Source of the DNA: Phytobacter ursingii
GTDB lineage: Bacteria > Pseudomonadota > Gammaproteobacteria > Enterobacterales > Enterobacteriaceae
NCBI GenBank assembly: GCA_901456055.1
Contig: CABDWT010000019.1
Span: 310,001-374,000 of the forward strand
Direction: 5' to 3'
DNA: 64,000 nucleotides
A program made the position numbers and the translations under genes. Within the stretch, counting starts at the first letter, position 1, and the number at the start of each line of letters is the position of its first letter. Below the pieces are notes generated by a model. The model searched no databases. It was given only the letters and a program-made list of their open reading frames with translations, and was not told the origin of the DNA. Shown piece by piece: positions 10,373-22,033 of the stretch.

Positions 10373-11113
10373 ATGTCCATAGACTGGAACTGGGGAATTT
10401 TCCTGCAACAAGCCCCGTTCGGCAACACAACCTATCTTGGCTGGCTGTGGAGTGGTTTTCAGGTCACAATCGCGCTGTCGATCACTGCCTGGATCATCGC
10501 TTTCCTGGTTGGCTCCCTGTTTGGTATTCTGCGAACCGTTCCCAATCGTATCCTGTCCGGTATCGGCACGTGCTACGTAGAGCTGTTCCGTAACGTCCCG
10601 CTGATCGTGCAATTCTTTACCTGGTATCTGGTGGTACCGGAACTGCTGCCGGAAAACATCGGCATGTGGTTCAAATCCGAACTGGATCCCAACATTCAAT
10701 TCTTTGTCTCTTCGATGGTCTGCCTTGGTCTGTTCACTGCGGCACGCGTCTGCGAGCAGGTTCGTGCGGCGATTCAGTCGTTACCTCGCGGGCAGAAAAA
10801 CGCAGGGCTGGCCATGGGGCTGACGCTGCCGCAAACATACCGCTATGTCCTGTTGCCGAATGCGTATCGCGTCATTGTCCCGCCGATGACCTCGGAGATG
10901 ATGAACCTCGTAAAAAACTCCGCCATCGCGTCCACTATCGGGCTGGTGGATATGGCGGCGCAGGCCGGTAAGCTGCTGGACTACTCGGCACATGCCTGGG
11001 AATCGTTTACCGCCATTACCGTCGCGTATGTATTAATTAACACCTTCATTATGTTGGTGATGAATCTGGTAGAACGCAAAATTCGCCTGCCGGGCAATAT
11101 GGGGGGCAAATAA
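10373..11113 (+). CDS. gltJ: Glutamate/aspartate ABC transporter permease GltJ
   Basis: Inner-membrane subunit of the polar amino-acid transporter, 246 aa, with the HisMQ-type permease core: several helices and the EAA-type loop [22 protein letters not shown] (about 125-145). SD CGGAG ten nt before ATG. Stop overlaps the gltK ATG by one base (TAATG). Confidence 0.96.
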   Translation: MSIDWNWGIFLQQAPFGNTTYLGWLWSGFQVTIALSITAWIIAFLVGSLFGILRTVPNRILSGIGTCYVELFRNVPLIVQFFTWYLVVPELLPENIGMWFKSELDPNIQFFVSSMVCLGLFTAARVCEQVRAAIQSLPRGQKNAGLAMGLTLPQTYRYVLLPNAYRVIVPPMTSEMMNLVKNSAIASTIGLVDMAAQAGKLLDYSAHAWESFTAITVAYVLINTFIMLVMNLVERKIRLPGNMGGK

Positions 11114-11787
11114 TGTACGAGTTTGACTGGAGTTCAATCATCCCTTCCCTTCCTTATCTGCTGGCAGGGCTGGTTATTACAGTAAAGATTACCGTGACGG
11201 CCATTATTGTCGGGATTGTCTGGGGGACGCTGTTGGCGGTAATGCGCTTGTCCAGCTTTGCCCCCATTGCCTGGTTTGCGAAGGCCTATGTGAACGTATT
11301 CCGTTCCATCCCCCTGGTTATGGTGCTGCTGTGGTTCTATTTGATTGTGCCTGGACTGCTGCAAAACGTGCTGGGCCTGTCGCCCAAATCGGATATTCGC
11401 CTGATATCGGCAATGGTGGCGTTTTCTATGTTCGAGGCTGCCTACTATTCTGAGATCATCCGTGCCGGTATTCAGAGTATTTCTCGCGGGCAGTCAAGCG
11501 CGGCGCTGGCGCTGGGGATGACCCACTGGCAGTCGATGAAGTTGATCATTCTGCCGCAGGCGTTCCGGGCGATGGTACCGCTGCTCCTGACCCAGGGGAT
11601 TGTCCTGTTCCAGGATACCTCACTGGTCTATGTATTGAGCCTCGCGGACTTCTTCCGCACCGCTTCCACTATTGGCGAACGTGACGGGACACAAGTTGAG
11701 ATGATCCTGTTTGCCGGCGCCGTCTATTTTGCTATTAGCTTGAGTGCATCGTTGTTGGTCAGCTATTTGAAGAAAAGGACAGTTTAA
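11113..11787 (+). CDS. gltK: Glutamate/aspartate ABC transporter permease GltK
   Basis: Second permease subunit, 224 aa; same family as GltJ with EAA loop [25 protein letters not shown]. Starts on the last base of the gltJ stop and ends on the first base of gltL, so the three genes are translationally coupled. Confidence 0.96.
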   Translation: MYEFDWSSIIPSLPYLLAGLVITVKITVTAIIVGIVWGTLLAVMRLSSFAPIAWFAKAYVNVFRSIPLVMVLLWFYLIVPGLLQNVLGLSPKSDIRLISAMVAFSMFEAAYYSEIIRAGIQSISRGQSSAALALGMTHWQSMKLIILPQAFRAMVPLLLTQGIVLFQDTSLVYVLSLADFFRTASTIGERDGTQVEMILFAGAVYFAISLSASLLVSYLKKRTV

Positions 11788-12512
11788 TGATTACCCTGAA
11801 AAATGTTTCTAAATGGTATGGTCACTTTCAGGTGCTGACCGACTGCTCCACGGAAGTGAAAAAAGGCGAGGTGGTGGTCGTATGTGGTCCATCGGGTTCA
11901 GGCAAATCAACCCTGATCAAAACGGTGAACGGCCTTGAGCCAGTGCAGAAAGGGGAAATTATTGTCAACGGCACCACCGTTAACGATAAAAAGACCAATC
12001 TGGCCAGGCTGCGTTCTCATGTCGGGATGGTGTTCCAGCATTTCGAACTGTTCCCGCATCTGTCGATTATTGAGAACCTGACGCTGGCGCAGATCAAAGT
12101 GCTGAATCGCGATAAAACCGCTGCGCGCGAGAAAGGGCTCAAACTGCTGGATCGCGTTGGCTTATCTGCCCATGCCAATAAATTTCCGGCACAGCTTTCC
12201 GGTGGCCAGCAGCAACGTGTGGCGATTGCCCGCGCGCTGTGTATGGATCCAGTTGCCATGCTGTTTGATGAACCGACATCTGCCCTTGACCCGGAAATGA
12301 TTAACGAGGTGCTGGACGTTATGGTTGAGCTGGCTAACGAGGGTATGACCATGATGGTGGTCACCCACGAGATGGGCTTTGCCCGTAAAGTGGCGCACCG
12401 GGTTATCTTTATGGATGAAGGGAAAATCGTGGAAGATTCGGCGAAAGAAGAGTTTTTCGCCAATCCAAAATCTGAACGTGCAAAAGACTTCCTCGCCAAA
12501 ATCCTGCATTAA
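11787..12512 (+). CDS. gltL: Glutamate/aspartate ABC transporter ATP-binding protein
   Basis: Cytoplasmic ATPase of GltIJKL, 241 aa. Walker [10 protein letters not shown] (34-42), signature LSGGQQQR near 137, Walker [12 protein letters not shown] near 160, H-loop VVTHEMGFA near 195. Last gene of the operon, followed by a strong stem-loop. Confidence 0.97.
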   Translation: MITLKNVSKWYGHFQVLTDCSTEVKKGEVVVVCGPSGSGKSTLIKTVNGLEPVQKGEIIVNGTTVNDKKTNLARLRSHVGMVFQHFELFPHLSIIENLTLAQIKVLNRDKTAAREKGLKLLDRVGLSAHANKFPAQLSGGQQQRVAIARALCMDPVAMLFDEPTSALDPEMINEVLDVMVELANEGMTMMVVTHEMGFARKVAHRVIFMDEGKIVEDSAKEEFFANPKSERAKDFLAKILH

Positions 12513-12519
12513 TCAATTC

Positions 12520-12545
12520 GACGCGCATTCCTCAGAATGCGCGTC
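12520..12545 (+). terminator. Strong stem-loop after gltL
   Basis: Perfect 11-bp stem GACGCGCATTC/GAATGCGCGTC with a CTCA loop, 8 nt after the stop. The tail is TCATCAC, not a T run, so it is likelier a 3'-protecting structure than a full intrinsic terminator. Confidence 0.55.
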
Positions 12546-12630
12546 TCATCACGCTTTGTGTTTTCACTTCTCGTCTGATTTACAGCAACGTTTTAACCTT
12601 GCCGCACAGTAATGCTAACAAGGAGTTACT

Positions 12631-13572
12631 ATGGTTCAGCCCATCATTCTTGATTGCGATCCGGGTCATGATGACGCAATCGCAATTGTTCTTGCCCTCG
12701 CCTCGCCCGAACTCGATGTAAAAGCCATCACCTCATCAGCGGGTAACCAGACACCGGAAAAAACCCTGCATAATGTGCTGCGTATGCTTACTCTGCTCAA
12801 GCGTAGTGATATCCCGGTAGCGGGCGGCGCCGTCAAACCTCTGATGCGTGAGCTTATCATCGCCGATAACGTGCATGGGGAAAGTGGTCTGGACGGCCCT
12901 GCGCTGCCAGAGCCCGCTTTTGCGCCACAGGTATGCACCGCCGTGGAACTGATGGCAAAGGTACTGCGTGAAAGTCCTGTTCCGCTCACTATCGTGTCGA
13001 CCGGCCCACAAACTAACGTAGCCCTGCTGCTAAACAGCCACCCGGAATTGCACAGCAAAATCAACCGTATTGTGATTATGGGTGGTGCGATGTCCCTTGG
13101 AAACTGGACGCCCGCGGCGGAATTTAATATTTATGTCGACCCGGAAGCCGCCGAAATTGTCTTCCAGTCGGGTATTCCGGTGGTAATGGCGGGGCTGGAT
13201 GTCACCCATCGCGCGCAAATTCATGTGCAGGACATCGAACGCTTCCGTGCTATCGGCAACCCTATTTCCACTATCGTTGCCGAGTTGCTCGACTTCTTTA
13301 TGGAGTACCACAAGCAGGAAAAATGGGGGTTTGTCGGCGCGCCGTTGCACGACCCATGTACTATCGCCTGGCTGCTGAAACCGGACCTCTTCACCACCGT
13401 GGAACGCTGGGTGGGGGTGGAAACGCAGGGCAAATATACTCAGGGAATGACGGTGGTGGATTACTATTTCCTGACGGGAAATAAACCGAATGCCACCGTC
13501 ATGGTTGATGTGGATCGCCAGGGGTTTGTGGATTTACTGGCGGAACGCCTGACCTTCTACAGTGCGGTCTGA
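12631..13572 (+). CDS. rihA: Pyrimidine-specific ribonucleoside hydrolase RihA
   Basis: Cytoplasmic Ca2+-dependent hydrolase of cytidine and uridine. 313 aa; metal motif DCDPGHDD (residues 8-15), [10 protein letters not shown] and the catalytic-histidine segment ([12 protein letters not shown]) are present. SD AAGGAG before ATG. The E. coli protein ends …LKFYA; here the end is …LTFYSAV, and the last codons and stop lie inside a dispersed palindromic repeat, so the C terminus was rewritten by repeat insertion. Confidence 0.95.
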   Translation: MVQPIILDCDPGHDDAIAIVLALASPELDVKAITSSAGNQTPEKTLHNVLRMLTLLKRSDIPVAGGAVKPLMRELIIADNVHGESGLDGPALPEPAFAPQVCTAVELMAKVLRESPVPLTIVSTGPQTNVALLLNSHPELHSKINRIVIMGGAMSLGNWTPAAEFNIYVDPEAAEIVFQSGIPVVMAGLDVTHRAQIHVQDIERFRAIGNPISTIVAELLDFFMEYHKQEKWGFVGAPLHDPCTIAWLLKPDLFTTVERWVGVETQGKYTQGMTVVDYYFLTGNKPNATVMVDVDRQGFVDLLAERLTFYSAV

Positions 13573-13609
13573 TGCCCTCACCCCGGCCCTCTCCCACGGG
13601 AGAGGGTGC
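13562..13609 (+). repeat. Palindromic dispersed repeat, copy 1 (overlaps end of rihA)
   Basis: GTGCGGTCTGATGCCCTCAC head followed by CCCGG and the perfect hairpin CCCTCTCCC AC GGGAGAGGG (13587-13606). The same head occurs at 56830 and, diverged, at 58547; the hairpin also recurs at 54345, 54457, 57209 and 58571. Provides the rihA stop codon and may act as its 3' structure. Confidence 0.85.
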
Positions 13610-13651
13610 AAACACTAAAAACGACAACTGACGTTGCCGTTTTGCGTTTTC

Positions 13652-14134
13652 CTAGGGCTCAAACGGTCTACGCTGGAACTGGTCATGACCGCATTTCGGA
13701 CACAGCGGCAGCACCTCCGGCGTATAAATCGCCAGATGAAAGTGACATTTCTCGCACACCAGGTTACCAAGCCCCACCACTTCGCCACTGTGGTAAACCC
13801 CGTGATGATTAAGATCCTGAAATACCTCACGCCACTCCAGCTGCGTTTTATCGGTGATATCCGCCAGTTCCTGCCATAAACTCTCTTTGATGACTCGCAT
13901 AAATACGCTGTCGGTGACATCGTCATGGCTTTCTTCATAGCTGCGAGCGAACTCTTCCAGATCGCGGCGTACCGCACGCGTGAGCTCTTCGATTTCAGTA
14001 CGCGTTAGCTCCCCGGTCTGGCTTACGCGTTGACGTGCCTGGGCTACCAGTGCGTCGATATCCCTTTCGCCATTACGTAGCCGCTCGGTCAATGACGCAA
14101 CCAGTTCGCGATAATATTGAGCAACCTTGTTCAT
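13652..14134 (-). CDS. ybeL: DUF1451 zinc-ribbon protein YbeL
   Basis: Conserved enterobacterial protein of unknown function, 160 aa, same length as E. coli YbeL. N-terminal half is a charged helical region (about 1-95); the C-terminal part is a zinc ribbon with CEKCHFH (about 128) and CPKCGHDQ (about 147). Divergent from leuS; converges on rihA across the palindromic repeat. Confidence 0.92.
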   Translation of the reverse strand: MNKVAQYYRELVASLTERLRNGERDIDALVAQARQRVSQTGELTRTEIEELTRAVRRDLEEFARSYEESHDDVTDSVFMRVIKESLWQELADITDKTQLEWREVFQDLNHHGVYHSGEVVGLGNLVCEKCHFHLAIYTPEVLPLCPKCGHDQFQRRPFEP

Positions 14135-14361
14135 TGTTTCCTCTCCCGGGCAGTTAACCTGTTCTAATAATAGACGTTATTTCCCGCTGGCTTTGTCAAT
14201 TACCCCACAGAGTTCGTAAATTCTCGTCGAGGGCTTTTCGCAGGCTAAATGTGCGAAAGGCTGTTGTGACGAAGTCGTTTGGGCTATGCTATGCGGATCT
14301 GAAAAACCACGTAAAACGCTACATTTGTAGCTGTATCGCAAATACAGGACCACTGGCTGCC

Positions 14362-16944
14362 ATGCAAGAGCAATACCGCCCGGAAGAGATAGAATCCAAC
14401 GTCCAGCTTCACTGGGAAGAGAAGCGTACCTTCGAAGTAACTGAAGACGAGAGCAAAGAAAAATATTACTGCCTGTCGATGCTTCCCTATCCTTCTGGCC
14501 GACTACACATGGGCCACGTGCGTAACTACACCATCGGTGATGTCATTTCCCGTTATCAGCGCATGCTCGGTAAGAATGTGCTGCAGCCGATTGGCTGGGA
14601 TGCGTTCGGTCTGCCGGCAGAAGGTGCGGCGGTGAAGAACAACACGGCCCCGGCGCCGTGGACGTACGACAACATCGCCTACATGAAAAATCAGCTCAAA
14701 ATGCTGGGCTTCGGCTATGACTGGAGCCGCGAGCTGGCGACCTGCACGCCGGAATATTACCGCTGGGAACAGAAGTTCTTCACTGAACTGTATAAAAAAG
14801 GCCTGGTGTATAAGAAAACCTCTGCAGTGAACTGGTGCCCGAATGATCAGACCGTTCTCGCGAATGAGCAGGTTATTGATGGCTGCTGCTGGCGCTGCGA
14901 CACCAAGGTTGAGCGTAAAGAGATCCCGCAGTGGTTTATCAAAATCACCGCCTATGCCGAAGAATTGCTCAACGACCTGGATCATATGGATCAGTGGCCT
15001 GACACGGTGAAAACCATGCAGCGCAACTGGATTGGCCGTTCTGAAGGCGTGGAAATCACTTTCAACGTAAACGGTTATGACAAAACGCTGACCGTTTACA
15101 CCACCCGCCCGGACACTTTTATGGGTGCCACTTACCTGGCGGTAGCTGCCGGTCACCCGCTGGCGCAGAAAGCGGCGGCAACCAATTCTGAACTGGCAGC
15201 CTTTATCGATGAATGCCGTAGTACCAAAGTGGCCGAAGCAGATATGGCGACCATGGAGAAAAAAGGCGTCGATACGGGCTTTAAAGCGGTTCACCCATTA
15301 ACTGGCGAAGAAATTCCAGTCTGGGCGGCAAACTTCGTGCTGATGGAATACGGCACAGGCGCCGTAATGGCCGTTCCGGGTCATGACCAACGCGACTATG
15401 AATTTGCCAGCAAATATAACCTGCCGATCAAAGCGGTCATCCTGGCAGCAGACGGCTCTGAACCCGATCTGTCAGAACAGGCGTTAACCGAAAAAGGCAC
15501 CCTGTTTAACTCTGGCGAATTCAGCGGCCTGAGTTTTGAAGACGGCTTCAACGCGATTGCCGACAAACTGGCGACTCAGGGCGTTGGCGAGCGTAAAGTG
15601 AACTACCGCCTGCGCGACTGGGGCGTTTCCCGTCAGCGTTACTGGGGCGCACCGATCCCGATGGTGACGCTGGAAGACGGTACCGTGATCCCAACACCAG
15701 AAGATCAGATCCCGGTGATTCTGCCGGAAGATGTGGTCATGGACGGCATCACCAGCCCGATCAAAGCCGATCCTGAGTGGGCAAAAACCACCGTTAACGG
15801 CCAGCCAGCGCTGAGAGAGACCGATACGTTTGATACCTTTATGGAGTCCTCCTGGTACTACGCGCGTTACACCTGCCCGCAATATCAGGAAGGCATGCTG
15901 GATTCGAAAGCGGCGAACTACTGGCTGCCGGTTGACATCTATATCGGTGGTATCGAACACGCCATTATGCACCTGCTCTACTTCCGCTTCTTCCACAAGC
16001 TGATGCGCGATGCCGGCATGGTGAACTCTGACGAACCGGCAAAACAGCTGCTGTGTCAGGGTATGGTGCTGGCAGATGCCTTCTATTATGTCGGTGAGAA
16101 TGGCGAACGTAACTGGGTTTCACCAAAAGACGCTATCGTTGAGCGCGACGAGAAAGGCCGTATTATTAAGGCAAAAGACGCGGCAGGCCATGAGCTGGTC
16201 TATACCGGCATGAGCAAAATGTCTAAGTCGAAAAACAACGGTATCGATCCGCAGGAAATGGTGGAACGTTACGGTGCAGACACCGTGCGTCTGTTTATGA
16301 TGTTTGCTTCGCCAGCGGATATGACGCTGGAATGGCAGGAGTCCGGCGTGGAAGGGGCAAACCGCTTCCTGAAACGTGTCTGGAAACTGGCTTATGAACA
16401 TAAAGCGCTCGGCCCGGTTGTGGCACTGGATACCCACGCACTGAGCGAAGACCAGCAGGCGCTGCGCCGTGATGTTCATAAAACTATCGCTAAAGTCACT
16501 GATGATATTGGTCGTCGTCAGACCTTCAATACTGCGATTGCGGCGATTATGGAATTGATGAACAAACTGTCGAAGGCTCCGACAGCGGGCGAGCAGGATC
16601 GTGCTCTGCTGCAGGAAGCGCTGCTGGCGGTTGTTCGCATGCTTAACCCGTTCACTCCGCACGCAAGCTTCACCCTGTGGAAAGAACTGGGCGGCGAAGG
16701 CGATATCGATAACGCGCCGTGGCCGGTTGCAGACGACGCAGCGATGGTCGAAAACACCACGCTGGTTGTTGTGCAGGTTAACGGTAAAGTGCGCGGTAAA
16801 ATCACCGTTGCCGTTGACGCGACCGAAGAGCAGGTCCGTGAGCGTGCAGGCCAGGAACCGCTGGTCGCAAAATATCTTGATGGCGTTACCGTGCGTAAAG
16901 TGATTTACGTACCCGGTAAACTGCTTAATCTGGTCGTTGGCTAA
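14362..16944 (+). CDS. leuS: Leucyl-tRNA synthetase
   Basis: Class Ia aminoacyl-tRNA synthetase, 860 aa from ATG 14362 ([12 protein letters not shown]), identical length to E. coli; the frame is open 111 nt further upstream but that extension has no family match. HIGH motif as HMGH near 49-52, CP1 editing domain with [12 protein letters not shown] (about 247-258), Zn region [13 protein letters not shown] near 619-623, C-terminal domain to …NLVVG. First gene of leuS-lptE-holA-nadD. Confidence 0.98.
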   Translation: MQEQYRPEEIESNVQLHWEEKRTFEVTEDESKEKYYCLSMLPYPSGRLHMGHVRNYTIGDVISRYQRMLGKNVLQPIGWDAFGLPAEGAAVKNNTAPAPWTYDNIAYMKNQLKMLGFGYDWSRELATCTPEYYRWEQKFFTELYKKGLVYKKTSAVNWCPNDQTVLANEQVIDGCCWRCDTKVERKEIPQWFIKITAYAEELLNDLDHMDQWPDTVKTMQRNWIGRSEGVEITFNVNGYDKTLTVYTTRPDTFMGATYLAVAAGHPLAQKAAATNSELAAFIDECRSTKVAEADMATMEKKGVDTGFKAVHPLTGEEIPVWAANFVLMEYGTGAVMAVPGHDQRDYEFASKYNLPIKAVILAADGSEPDLSEQALTEKGTLFNSGEFSGLSFEDGFNAIADKLATQGVGERKVNYRLRDWGVSRQRYWGAPIPMVTLEDGTVIPTPEDQIPVILPEDVVMDGITSPIKADPEWAKTTVNGQPALRETDTFDTFMESSWYYARYTCPQYQEGMLDSKAANYWLPVDIYIGGIEHAIMHLLYFRFFHKLMRDAGMVNSDEPAKQLLCQGMVLADAFYYVGENGERNWVSPKDAIVERDEKGRIIKAKDAAGHELVYTGMSKMSKSKNNGIDPQEMVERYGADTVRLFMMFASPADMTLEWQESGVEGANRFLKRVWKLAYEHKALGPVVALDTHALSEDQQALRRDVHKTIAKVTDDIGRRQTFNTAIAAIMELMNKLSKAPTAGEQDRALLQEALLAVVRMLNPFTPHASFTLWKELGGEGDIDNAPWPVADDAAMVENTTLVVVQVNGKVRGKITVAVDATEEQVRERAGQEPLVAKYLDGVTVRKVIYVPGKLLNLVVG

Positions 16945-16958
16945 GCGCGGGAGGAAGC

Positions 16959-17507
16959 GTGCGATATCTGGCAACATGGTTGTTATCTCTGGCGGTGCTT
17001 CTCACCGCCGGATGCGGCTGGCACTTGCGCAATACGGCGCAGGTGCCAGGCAATATGAACACAATGATCTTCGACTCCGCAGATCCGAACGGTCCTCTTA
17101 GTCGTGCTGTACGTAATCAGTTACGTCTGAACGGCGTGCAACTGGTGGAGAAAGGCTCATTGCGTAAGGATGTGCCTTCCCTTCGCCTTGGTACTATGTC
17201 TCTCGCACGTGATACCGCGTCTATTTTCCAGGACGGGCGTACTGCTGAGTATCAGTTAGTGCTGACAGTTGACGCCACCGTGCTGATTCCGGGCCATGAT
17301 ATCTACCCCATTAATACCCGGGTGTATCGCTCGTTCTTTGATAACCCGCAGACAGCGCTGGCGAAAGATGCCGAACAGGACATCATCCTCCAGGAAATGT
17401 ATGACAAAGCAGCGGAACAGTTGATCCGTAAACTGCCAAGCGTACAGGCGGCAGATAACGAGAAAAACCCGTCGTCCTCGCGTCCCGCAGCGAAACCGGG
17501 TAGCTAA
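16959..17507 (+). CDS. lptE: LPS-assembly lipoprotein LptE
   Basis: Outer-membrane lipoprotein that plugs the LptD barrel in LPS export. 182 aa. GTG start at 16959 with GAGGAA six nt upstream. Signal II: lipobox LTAGC with lipidated Cys at residue 19. The C-terminal low-complexity tail (…[13 protein letters not shown]) is shorter than and unlike the Thr-rich E. coli tail; this part is known to vary. Stop overlaps the holA ATG (TAATG). Confidence 0.95.
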   Translation: MRYLATWLLSLAVLLTAGCGWHLRNTAQVPGNMNTMIFDSADPNGPLSRAVRNQLRLNGVQLVEKGSLRKDVPSLRLGTMSLARDTASIFQDGRTAEYQLVLTVDATVLIPGHDIYPINTRVYRSFFDNPQTALAKDAEQDIILQEMYDKAAEQLIRKLPSVQAADNEKNPSSSRPAAKPGS

Positions 17508-18538
17508 TGCTTAAGCTGTATCCGGAACAACTCCGCGCGCAGCTCAATGAAGGGCTGCGCGCGGCGTATTTATTGCTGGGGAATGACCCTCTTTTATTGC
17601 AGGAAAGCCATGACGCCGTACGTCAGGCCGCCTTCGCACAAGACTTCACCGAACATCACGCTTTCATCATTGATGCCAGCACGGACTGGGATGCGATCTA
17701 CGCTATCTGTCAGGCACTGAGCCTGTTTGCCAGCCGTCAGATCCTGTCATTACAGTTGCCTGAAAATGGGCCTAACGCCGCGCTTAATGAACGCCTCGCC
17801 CTGTTGGTGAGTCTGCTTCATGACGATCTGATATTGATTGTGCGTGGAAATAAGCTGACCCGGGCCCAGGAAAACGCCGCCTGGTATACTGCTCTGGCTA
17901 ATCGCAGCGTTTCTGTCAGTTGTCAAACCCCGGAGCAGGCCAATCTACCTCGCTGGATTGCCGCGCGCGCGAAGCAGAACAATCTGCAACTGGATGACGC
18001 CGCCAGTCAGCTGCTTTGCTACTGCTACGAAGGCAACTTGCTGGCCGCCTCGCAGGCGCTGGAAAGACTGGCGCTGCTGTTCCCGGACGGTAAATTGACG
18101 CTGCCGCGAGTGGAGCAGGCCGTTAACGATGCCGCTCACTTTACGCCCTTTCACTGGGTAGACGCCCTGCTTGCCGGAAAAAGTAAGCGCGCGCTTCATA
18201 TATTGCATCAACTTAAACTTGAAGCCAGTGAACCGGTTATCCTGCTGCGTACCCTCCAGCGCGAGTTGACGTTACTGGTGACGCTAAAACGACAGTCTGC
18301 CCATACGCCGCTGCGTTCGCTGTTTGATAAACATCGGGTCTGGCAAAATCGGCGCGGCATTATCGGTGAAGCGCTACAACGTCTGAGCAATGAGCAATTG
18401 CGCCAGGCCGTACATCTGCTTACGCGTATTGAATTAATCGTGAAACAGGATTTTGGTCAGTCGGTGTGGGCGGAGCTGGAAGGACTTTCTCTGCTACTCT
18501 GTCATAAGGCACTGGCAGACGTTTTTATTGATGGTTGA
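17507..18538 (+). CDS. holA: DNA polymerase III delta subunit
   Basis: Clamp-loader subunit that opens the beta ring. 343 aa, standard length; begins [34 protein letters not shown]-like N-terminal domain and ends …[12 protein letters not shown]. Translationally coupled to lptE (1-nt overlap) and followed at once by nadD. Confidence 0.96.
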   Translation: MLKLYPEQLRAQLNEGLRAAYLLLGNDPLLLQESHDAVRQAAFAQDFTEHHAFIIDASTDWDAIYAICQALSLFASRQILSLQLPENGPNAALNERLALLVSLLHDDLILIVRGNKLTRAQENAAWYTALANRSVSVSCQTPEQANLPRWIAARAKQNNLQLDDAASQLLCYCYEGNLLAASQALERLALLFPDGKLTLPRVEQAVNDAAHFTPFHWVDALLAGKSKRALHILHQLKLEASEPVILLRTLQRELTLLVTLKRQSAHTPLRSLFDKHRVWQNRRGIIGEALQRLSNEQLRQAVHLLTRIELIVKQDFGQSVWAELEGLSLLLCHKALADVFIDG

Positions 18539-18539
18539 T

Positions 18540-19181
18540 ATGAATCAGTTGCAGGCACTTTTTGGCGGTACTTTTGATCCTGTTCACTATGGGCACCTGA
18601 AACCGGTCGAAGCGCTGGCAAACCAGATTGGGCTGTCACGCGTCATTATCATGCCCAATAACGTGCCTCCCCATCGCCCACAGCCTGAGGCAACGAGCGA
18701 ACAGCGTAAAGCCATGGTGGAACTGGCTATCAACGACAAACCGCTTTTTGCCCTTGATGAGCGCGAACTGCGGCGTGAAAGCCCTTCGTACACGGCGCAA
18801 ACCTTGCAGGCATGGCGCGAAGAGCAAGGGCCAACGCGCTCGCTGGCCTTCATTATTGGTCAGGATTCGCTGCTGACGTTTCCGACATGGCACCATTATG
18901 AAACCATTCTGAACAACAGCCATTTAATTGTCTGCCGCCGTCCTGGCTACCCGTTAGCCATGGAAAATGAGGCCGATCAGCAGTGGCTGGAAGACCATCT
19001 GACACATAACGCAGATGATTTACATACGCTTCCTGCCGGGAAAATTTATTTAGCGGAAACGCCGTGGTTCAACATTTCCGCCACGCTCATCCGTGAAAGG
19101 CTGGAAAAAGGCGAGAATTGCGATGACCTGCTTCCCGCCTCGGTGCTCAATTATATTAATCAGCACGGCCTCTATCGCTGA
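18540..19181 (+). CDS. nadD: Nicotinate-mononucleotide adenylyltransferase
   Basis: Makes deamido-NAD from NaMN and ATP. 213 aa from ATG 18540, one base after the holA stop, same length as E. coli; an ATG at 18531 inside holA would add three residues. Nucleotidyltransferase motif [11 protein letters not shown] (about 8-18) and the ISATLIRER motif (about 178-186). Its 3' end overlaps the 3' end of the opposing cobD by 26 nt. Confidence 0.96.
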   Translation: MNQLQALFGGTFDPVHYGHLKPVEALANQIGLSRVIIMPNNVPPHRPQPEATSEQRKAMVELAINDKPLFALDERELRRESPSYTAQTLQAWREEQGPTRSLAFIIGQDSLLTFPTWHHYETILNNSHLIVCRRPGYPLAMENEADQQWLEDHLTHNADDLHTLPAGKIYLAETPWFNISATLIRERLEKGENCDDLLPASVLNYINQHGLYR

Positions 19182-20247
19182 GCACATCATCCAGCGCCGC
19201 AATCAACCGATCGTTTTCTGACGCGCTACGCACCGCAACACGGTAGTAGCGCGCATCAAGCCCCGGATAATTTGCACAACTACGAATCAAAATGTGCTGT
19301 CGGAGCAGCGCCTGCTGCAGGTCAATGCCCGTATCACAGCGCAGGAACAGATAGTTCGCCACCCCCTGCCAGACGGACAGCCCGGGCATATTTTCCAGGG
19401 CCTGGCGCAAACGCGGACGTTCCCTGTTGAGCCATTCCCAGGTTTCTTTTTGATACGCGCTATCGTTTAAGACCACCTCCCCCGCCAGTGCCGCAAAGGC
19501 ATTAATAGACCAGGGCATTTGCTGCTCGCGCATACGAGCGACAGCCTGGGTGTTACTGCTGAGCAAATATCCCAGCCGCAACCCCGGAATAGCATAAAAC
19601 TTGGTCAGGGAACGCAGCACCCAAATATGCCGATTTTCAGCGAGATGGGGTATAAATCCGTCGCGATCGCTCAGGAAATCCATAAAGGCTTCATCCAGCA
19701 CCAGTGTAATACCGAGCTGCCTGCAGCGCGCGGCAATGTCATGCATCAGTGAAGCATCCGGCAACAGGCCCGTGGGATTGTTGGGCGTGCAGAGGAACAG
19801 ACAGTCAACGCCACCCGTAAGCGCATCAAGAATGGCCTCCGTTATCTGCCAGCCATCCTCTTCACGCAGCGCATAATCGACAATATCGCACCCTGAAAGC
19901 TGCAAGGCGCGACGATATTCGGCAAACCCCGGGGTGACGAGCATCACCCGGCGCGGCAAAAGACCTTTTACCAGTGTAAATATCGATTCGGTTTCACCGT
20001 TGCCCGCAAGGATCCAGTCGGCGGGAACCTGATGATGTGCGGCAAGTGCCTGATGTAATTGCTGGTAATCGGGATCCGGGTAACGCTCAGCCACTGCAAC
20101 GTTATTCAGTAGCGCCTGTTTCAATGACGCTGGCATTCCTGCCGGGTTGATATTCGCACTGAAATCCAACAAATCCTCGGCTGAAACCCCCACCATAGCA
20201 GCGGCCTCACGGATATTTCCGCCGTGCGCGCTGTGAAATAAAGCCAT
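19156..20247 (-). CDS. cobD: Threonine-phosphate decarboxylase CobD
   Basis: PLP enzyme making (R)-1-amino-2-propanol O-2-phosphate for the nucleotide loop of cobalamin. 363 aa, class I/II aminotransferase fold: N-terminal HGGN segment, NPTG motif in [15 protein letters not shown]-Lys in [16 protein letters not shown] (about 210-225). Absent at this place in E. coli K-12, present in Salmonella. Divergent from cobC (98 nt), convergent overlap with nadD. Confidence 0.94.
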   Translation of the reverse strand: MALFHSAHGGNIREAAAMVGVSAEDLLDFSANINPAGMPASLKQALLNNVAVAERYPDPDYQQLHQALAAHHQVPADWILAGNGETESIFTLVKGLLPRRVMLVTPGFAEYRRALQLSGCDIVDYALREEDGWQITEAILDALTGGVDCLFLCTPNNPTGLLPDASLMHDIAARCRQLGITLVLDEAFMDFLSDRDGFIPHLAENRHIWVLRSLTKFYAIPGLRLGYLLSSNTQAVARMREQQMPWSINAFAALAGEVVLNDSAYQKETWEWLNRERPRLRQALENMPGLSVWQGVANYLFLRCDTGIDLQQALLRQHILIRSCANYPGLDARYYRVAVRSASENDRLIAALDDVLSDRGRAD

Positions 20248-20344
20248 CTTCTGCTCCGGGCAAAAACGCTATTTTAATCGAAAAACCACCAGGAATAAGG
20301 GCGTAATGATAAACTTCGTGCAGAAAACCGCACGGGAGAAAACA

Positions 20345-20956
20345 ATGCGACTCTGGTTGATTCGACATGGGGAAACCGAAGCAAATGTTGCAGGGCTTTA
20401 CAGTGGTCACTCACCCACTCCGTTAACCGCCAGGGGGATTGCACAGGCGCAAACGCTCCATCACCTGCTACGCGAAGTGCCTTTCGACCGGGTGATCTGT
20501 AGCGAACTCGAACGTGCGCAGCACACGGCAAGACTGGTCCTGAACGATCGCAACATCGTTCAACACTCAACGCCGTTGCTCAATGAGATGTTTTTTGGTG
20601 ACTGGGAGATGCGCCACCACCGGGACCTGACACGAGAAGATCCGCAGAGCTATGCCGCATGGTGCGCCGACTGGCAAAATGCCGTTCCTACCAATGGTGA
20701 GGGTTTTCAGGCGTTTTCCGCGCGTGTACAAGACTTTATCCGTCAGATTCCCCTCTGGGGACCGGCGGAAAATTTACTGATCGTCAGCCATCAGGGCGTA
20801 TTGAGCCTGCTCATCGCCAGTTTACTTAAGATGCCGGCGGCATCGTTATGGCATTTTCGTGTGGATCAAGGTACCTGGAGCGTAATTGATATCCATGATG
20901 ATTTTTCCACGTTGCGTGTCCTCAATAGCCGCGCGGTGTGGCAAGCAGAGGATTAA
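20345..20956 (+). CDS. cobC: Alpha-ribazole phosphatase CobC
   Basis: Histidine phosphatase removing the 5'-phosphate of alpha-ribazole in cobalamin assembly. 203 aa from ATG 20345 (MRLWLIRHGETEAN), equal to E. coli; upstream in-frame codons are rejected. RHGE at residues 7-10, second His in VSHQGVLSLL near 150. Pairs divergently with cobD, so the shared 98-nt gap holds both promoters. Confidence 0.95.
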   Translation: MRLWLIRHGETEANVAGLYSGHSPTPLTARGIAQAQTLHHLLREVPFDRVICSELERAQHTARLVLNDRNIVQHSTPLLNEMFFGDWEMRHHRDLTREDPQSYAAWCADWQNAVPTNGEGFQAFSARVQDFIRQIPLWGPAENLLIVSHQGVLSLLIASLLKMPAASLWHFRVDQGTWSVIDIHDDFSTLRVLNSRAVWQAED

Positions 20957-21119
20957 CGACCGTTTTTTCATCCGGCACGCCTCTCCCACGAGTCTGGTCA
21001 TTGACACACACGGACAGGCTGCTATCCTCCGCACCGCTATCTTCGGCCTTGCAGAAATTGTTTTACAAAAATGGCGATGCAATCTCACTCATGGGGTGGG
21101 ATGATAGCCCACTTTTTAA

Positions 21120-21536
<417 letters not shown>

Positions 21537-21539
21537 TGC

Positions 21540-22007
21540 GTGAAGTTGCAACTGGTAGCCGTCGGCACAAAAATGCCGGACTGGGTACAAACCGGGTTTA
21601 CTGAATATCTGCGTCGTTTCCCGAAAGATATGCCTTTTGAGCTGGTAGAAATCCCGGCGGGCAAGCGCGGAAAAAACGCAGATATCAAGCGTATTCTCGA
21701 CAAAGAGGGTGAACTGATGCTTGCTGCGGCAGGTAAAAATCGGATCGTCACCCTTGATATCCCCGGAAAACCCTGGGATACGCCGCAGCTGGCAAATGAG
21801 CTGGAACGCTGGAAACAGGATGGACGGGATGTCAGCCTGCTCATCGGCGGCCCGGAAGGGTTATCCCCCGCATGTAAAGCTGCAGCAGAACAAAGCTGGT
21901 CACTCTCTGCGCTGACGCTTCCTCACCCGCTGGTGCGAGTGCTGGTTGCGGAAAGTTTATATCGCGCATGGAGCATCACGACCAACCATCCTTATCATCG
22001 TGAGTAA
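21540..22007 (+). CDS. rlmH: 23S rRNA pseudouridine-1915 N3-methyltransferase
   Basis: SPOUT-class methyltransferase acting on assembled 70S ribosomes at helix 69. 155 aa; GTG start at 21540. SAM-knot signature [11 protein letters not shown] (about 100-110) and C-terminal [17 protein letters not shown]. Lies between rsfS and mrdA in one operon. Confidence 0.96.
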   Translation: MKLQLVAVGTKMPDWVQTGFTEYLRRFPKDMPFELVEIPAGKRGKNADIKRILDKEGELMLAAAGKNRIVTLDIPGKPWDTPQLANELERWKQDGRDVSLLIGGPEGLSPACKAAAEQSWSLSALTLPHPLVRVLVAESLYRAWSITTNHPYHRE

Positions 22008-22033
22008 TGACCACCAGGTAAACTAAGCAGCGG

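Noticed and set aside
14251-14361. 37-residue N-terminal extension of leuS
   Set aside because: All LeuS family similarity begins at the ATG at 14362, giving the standard 860 aa.
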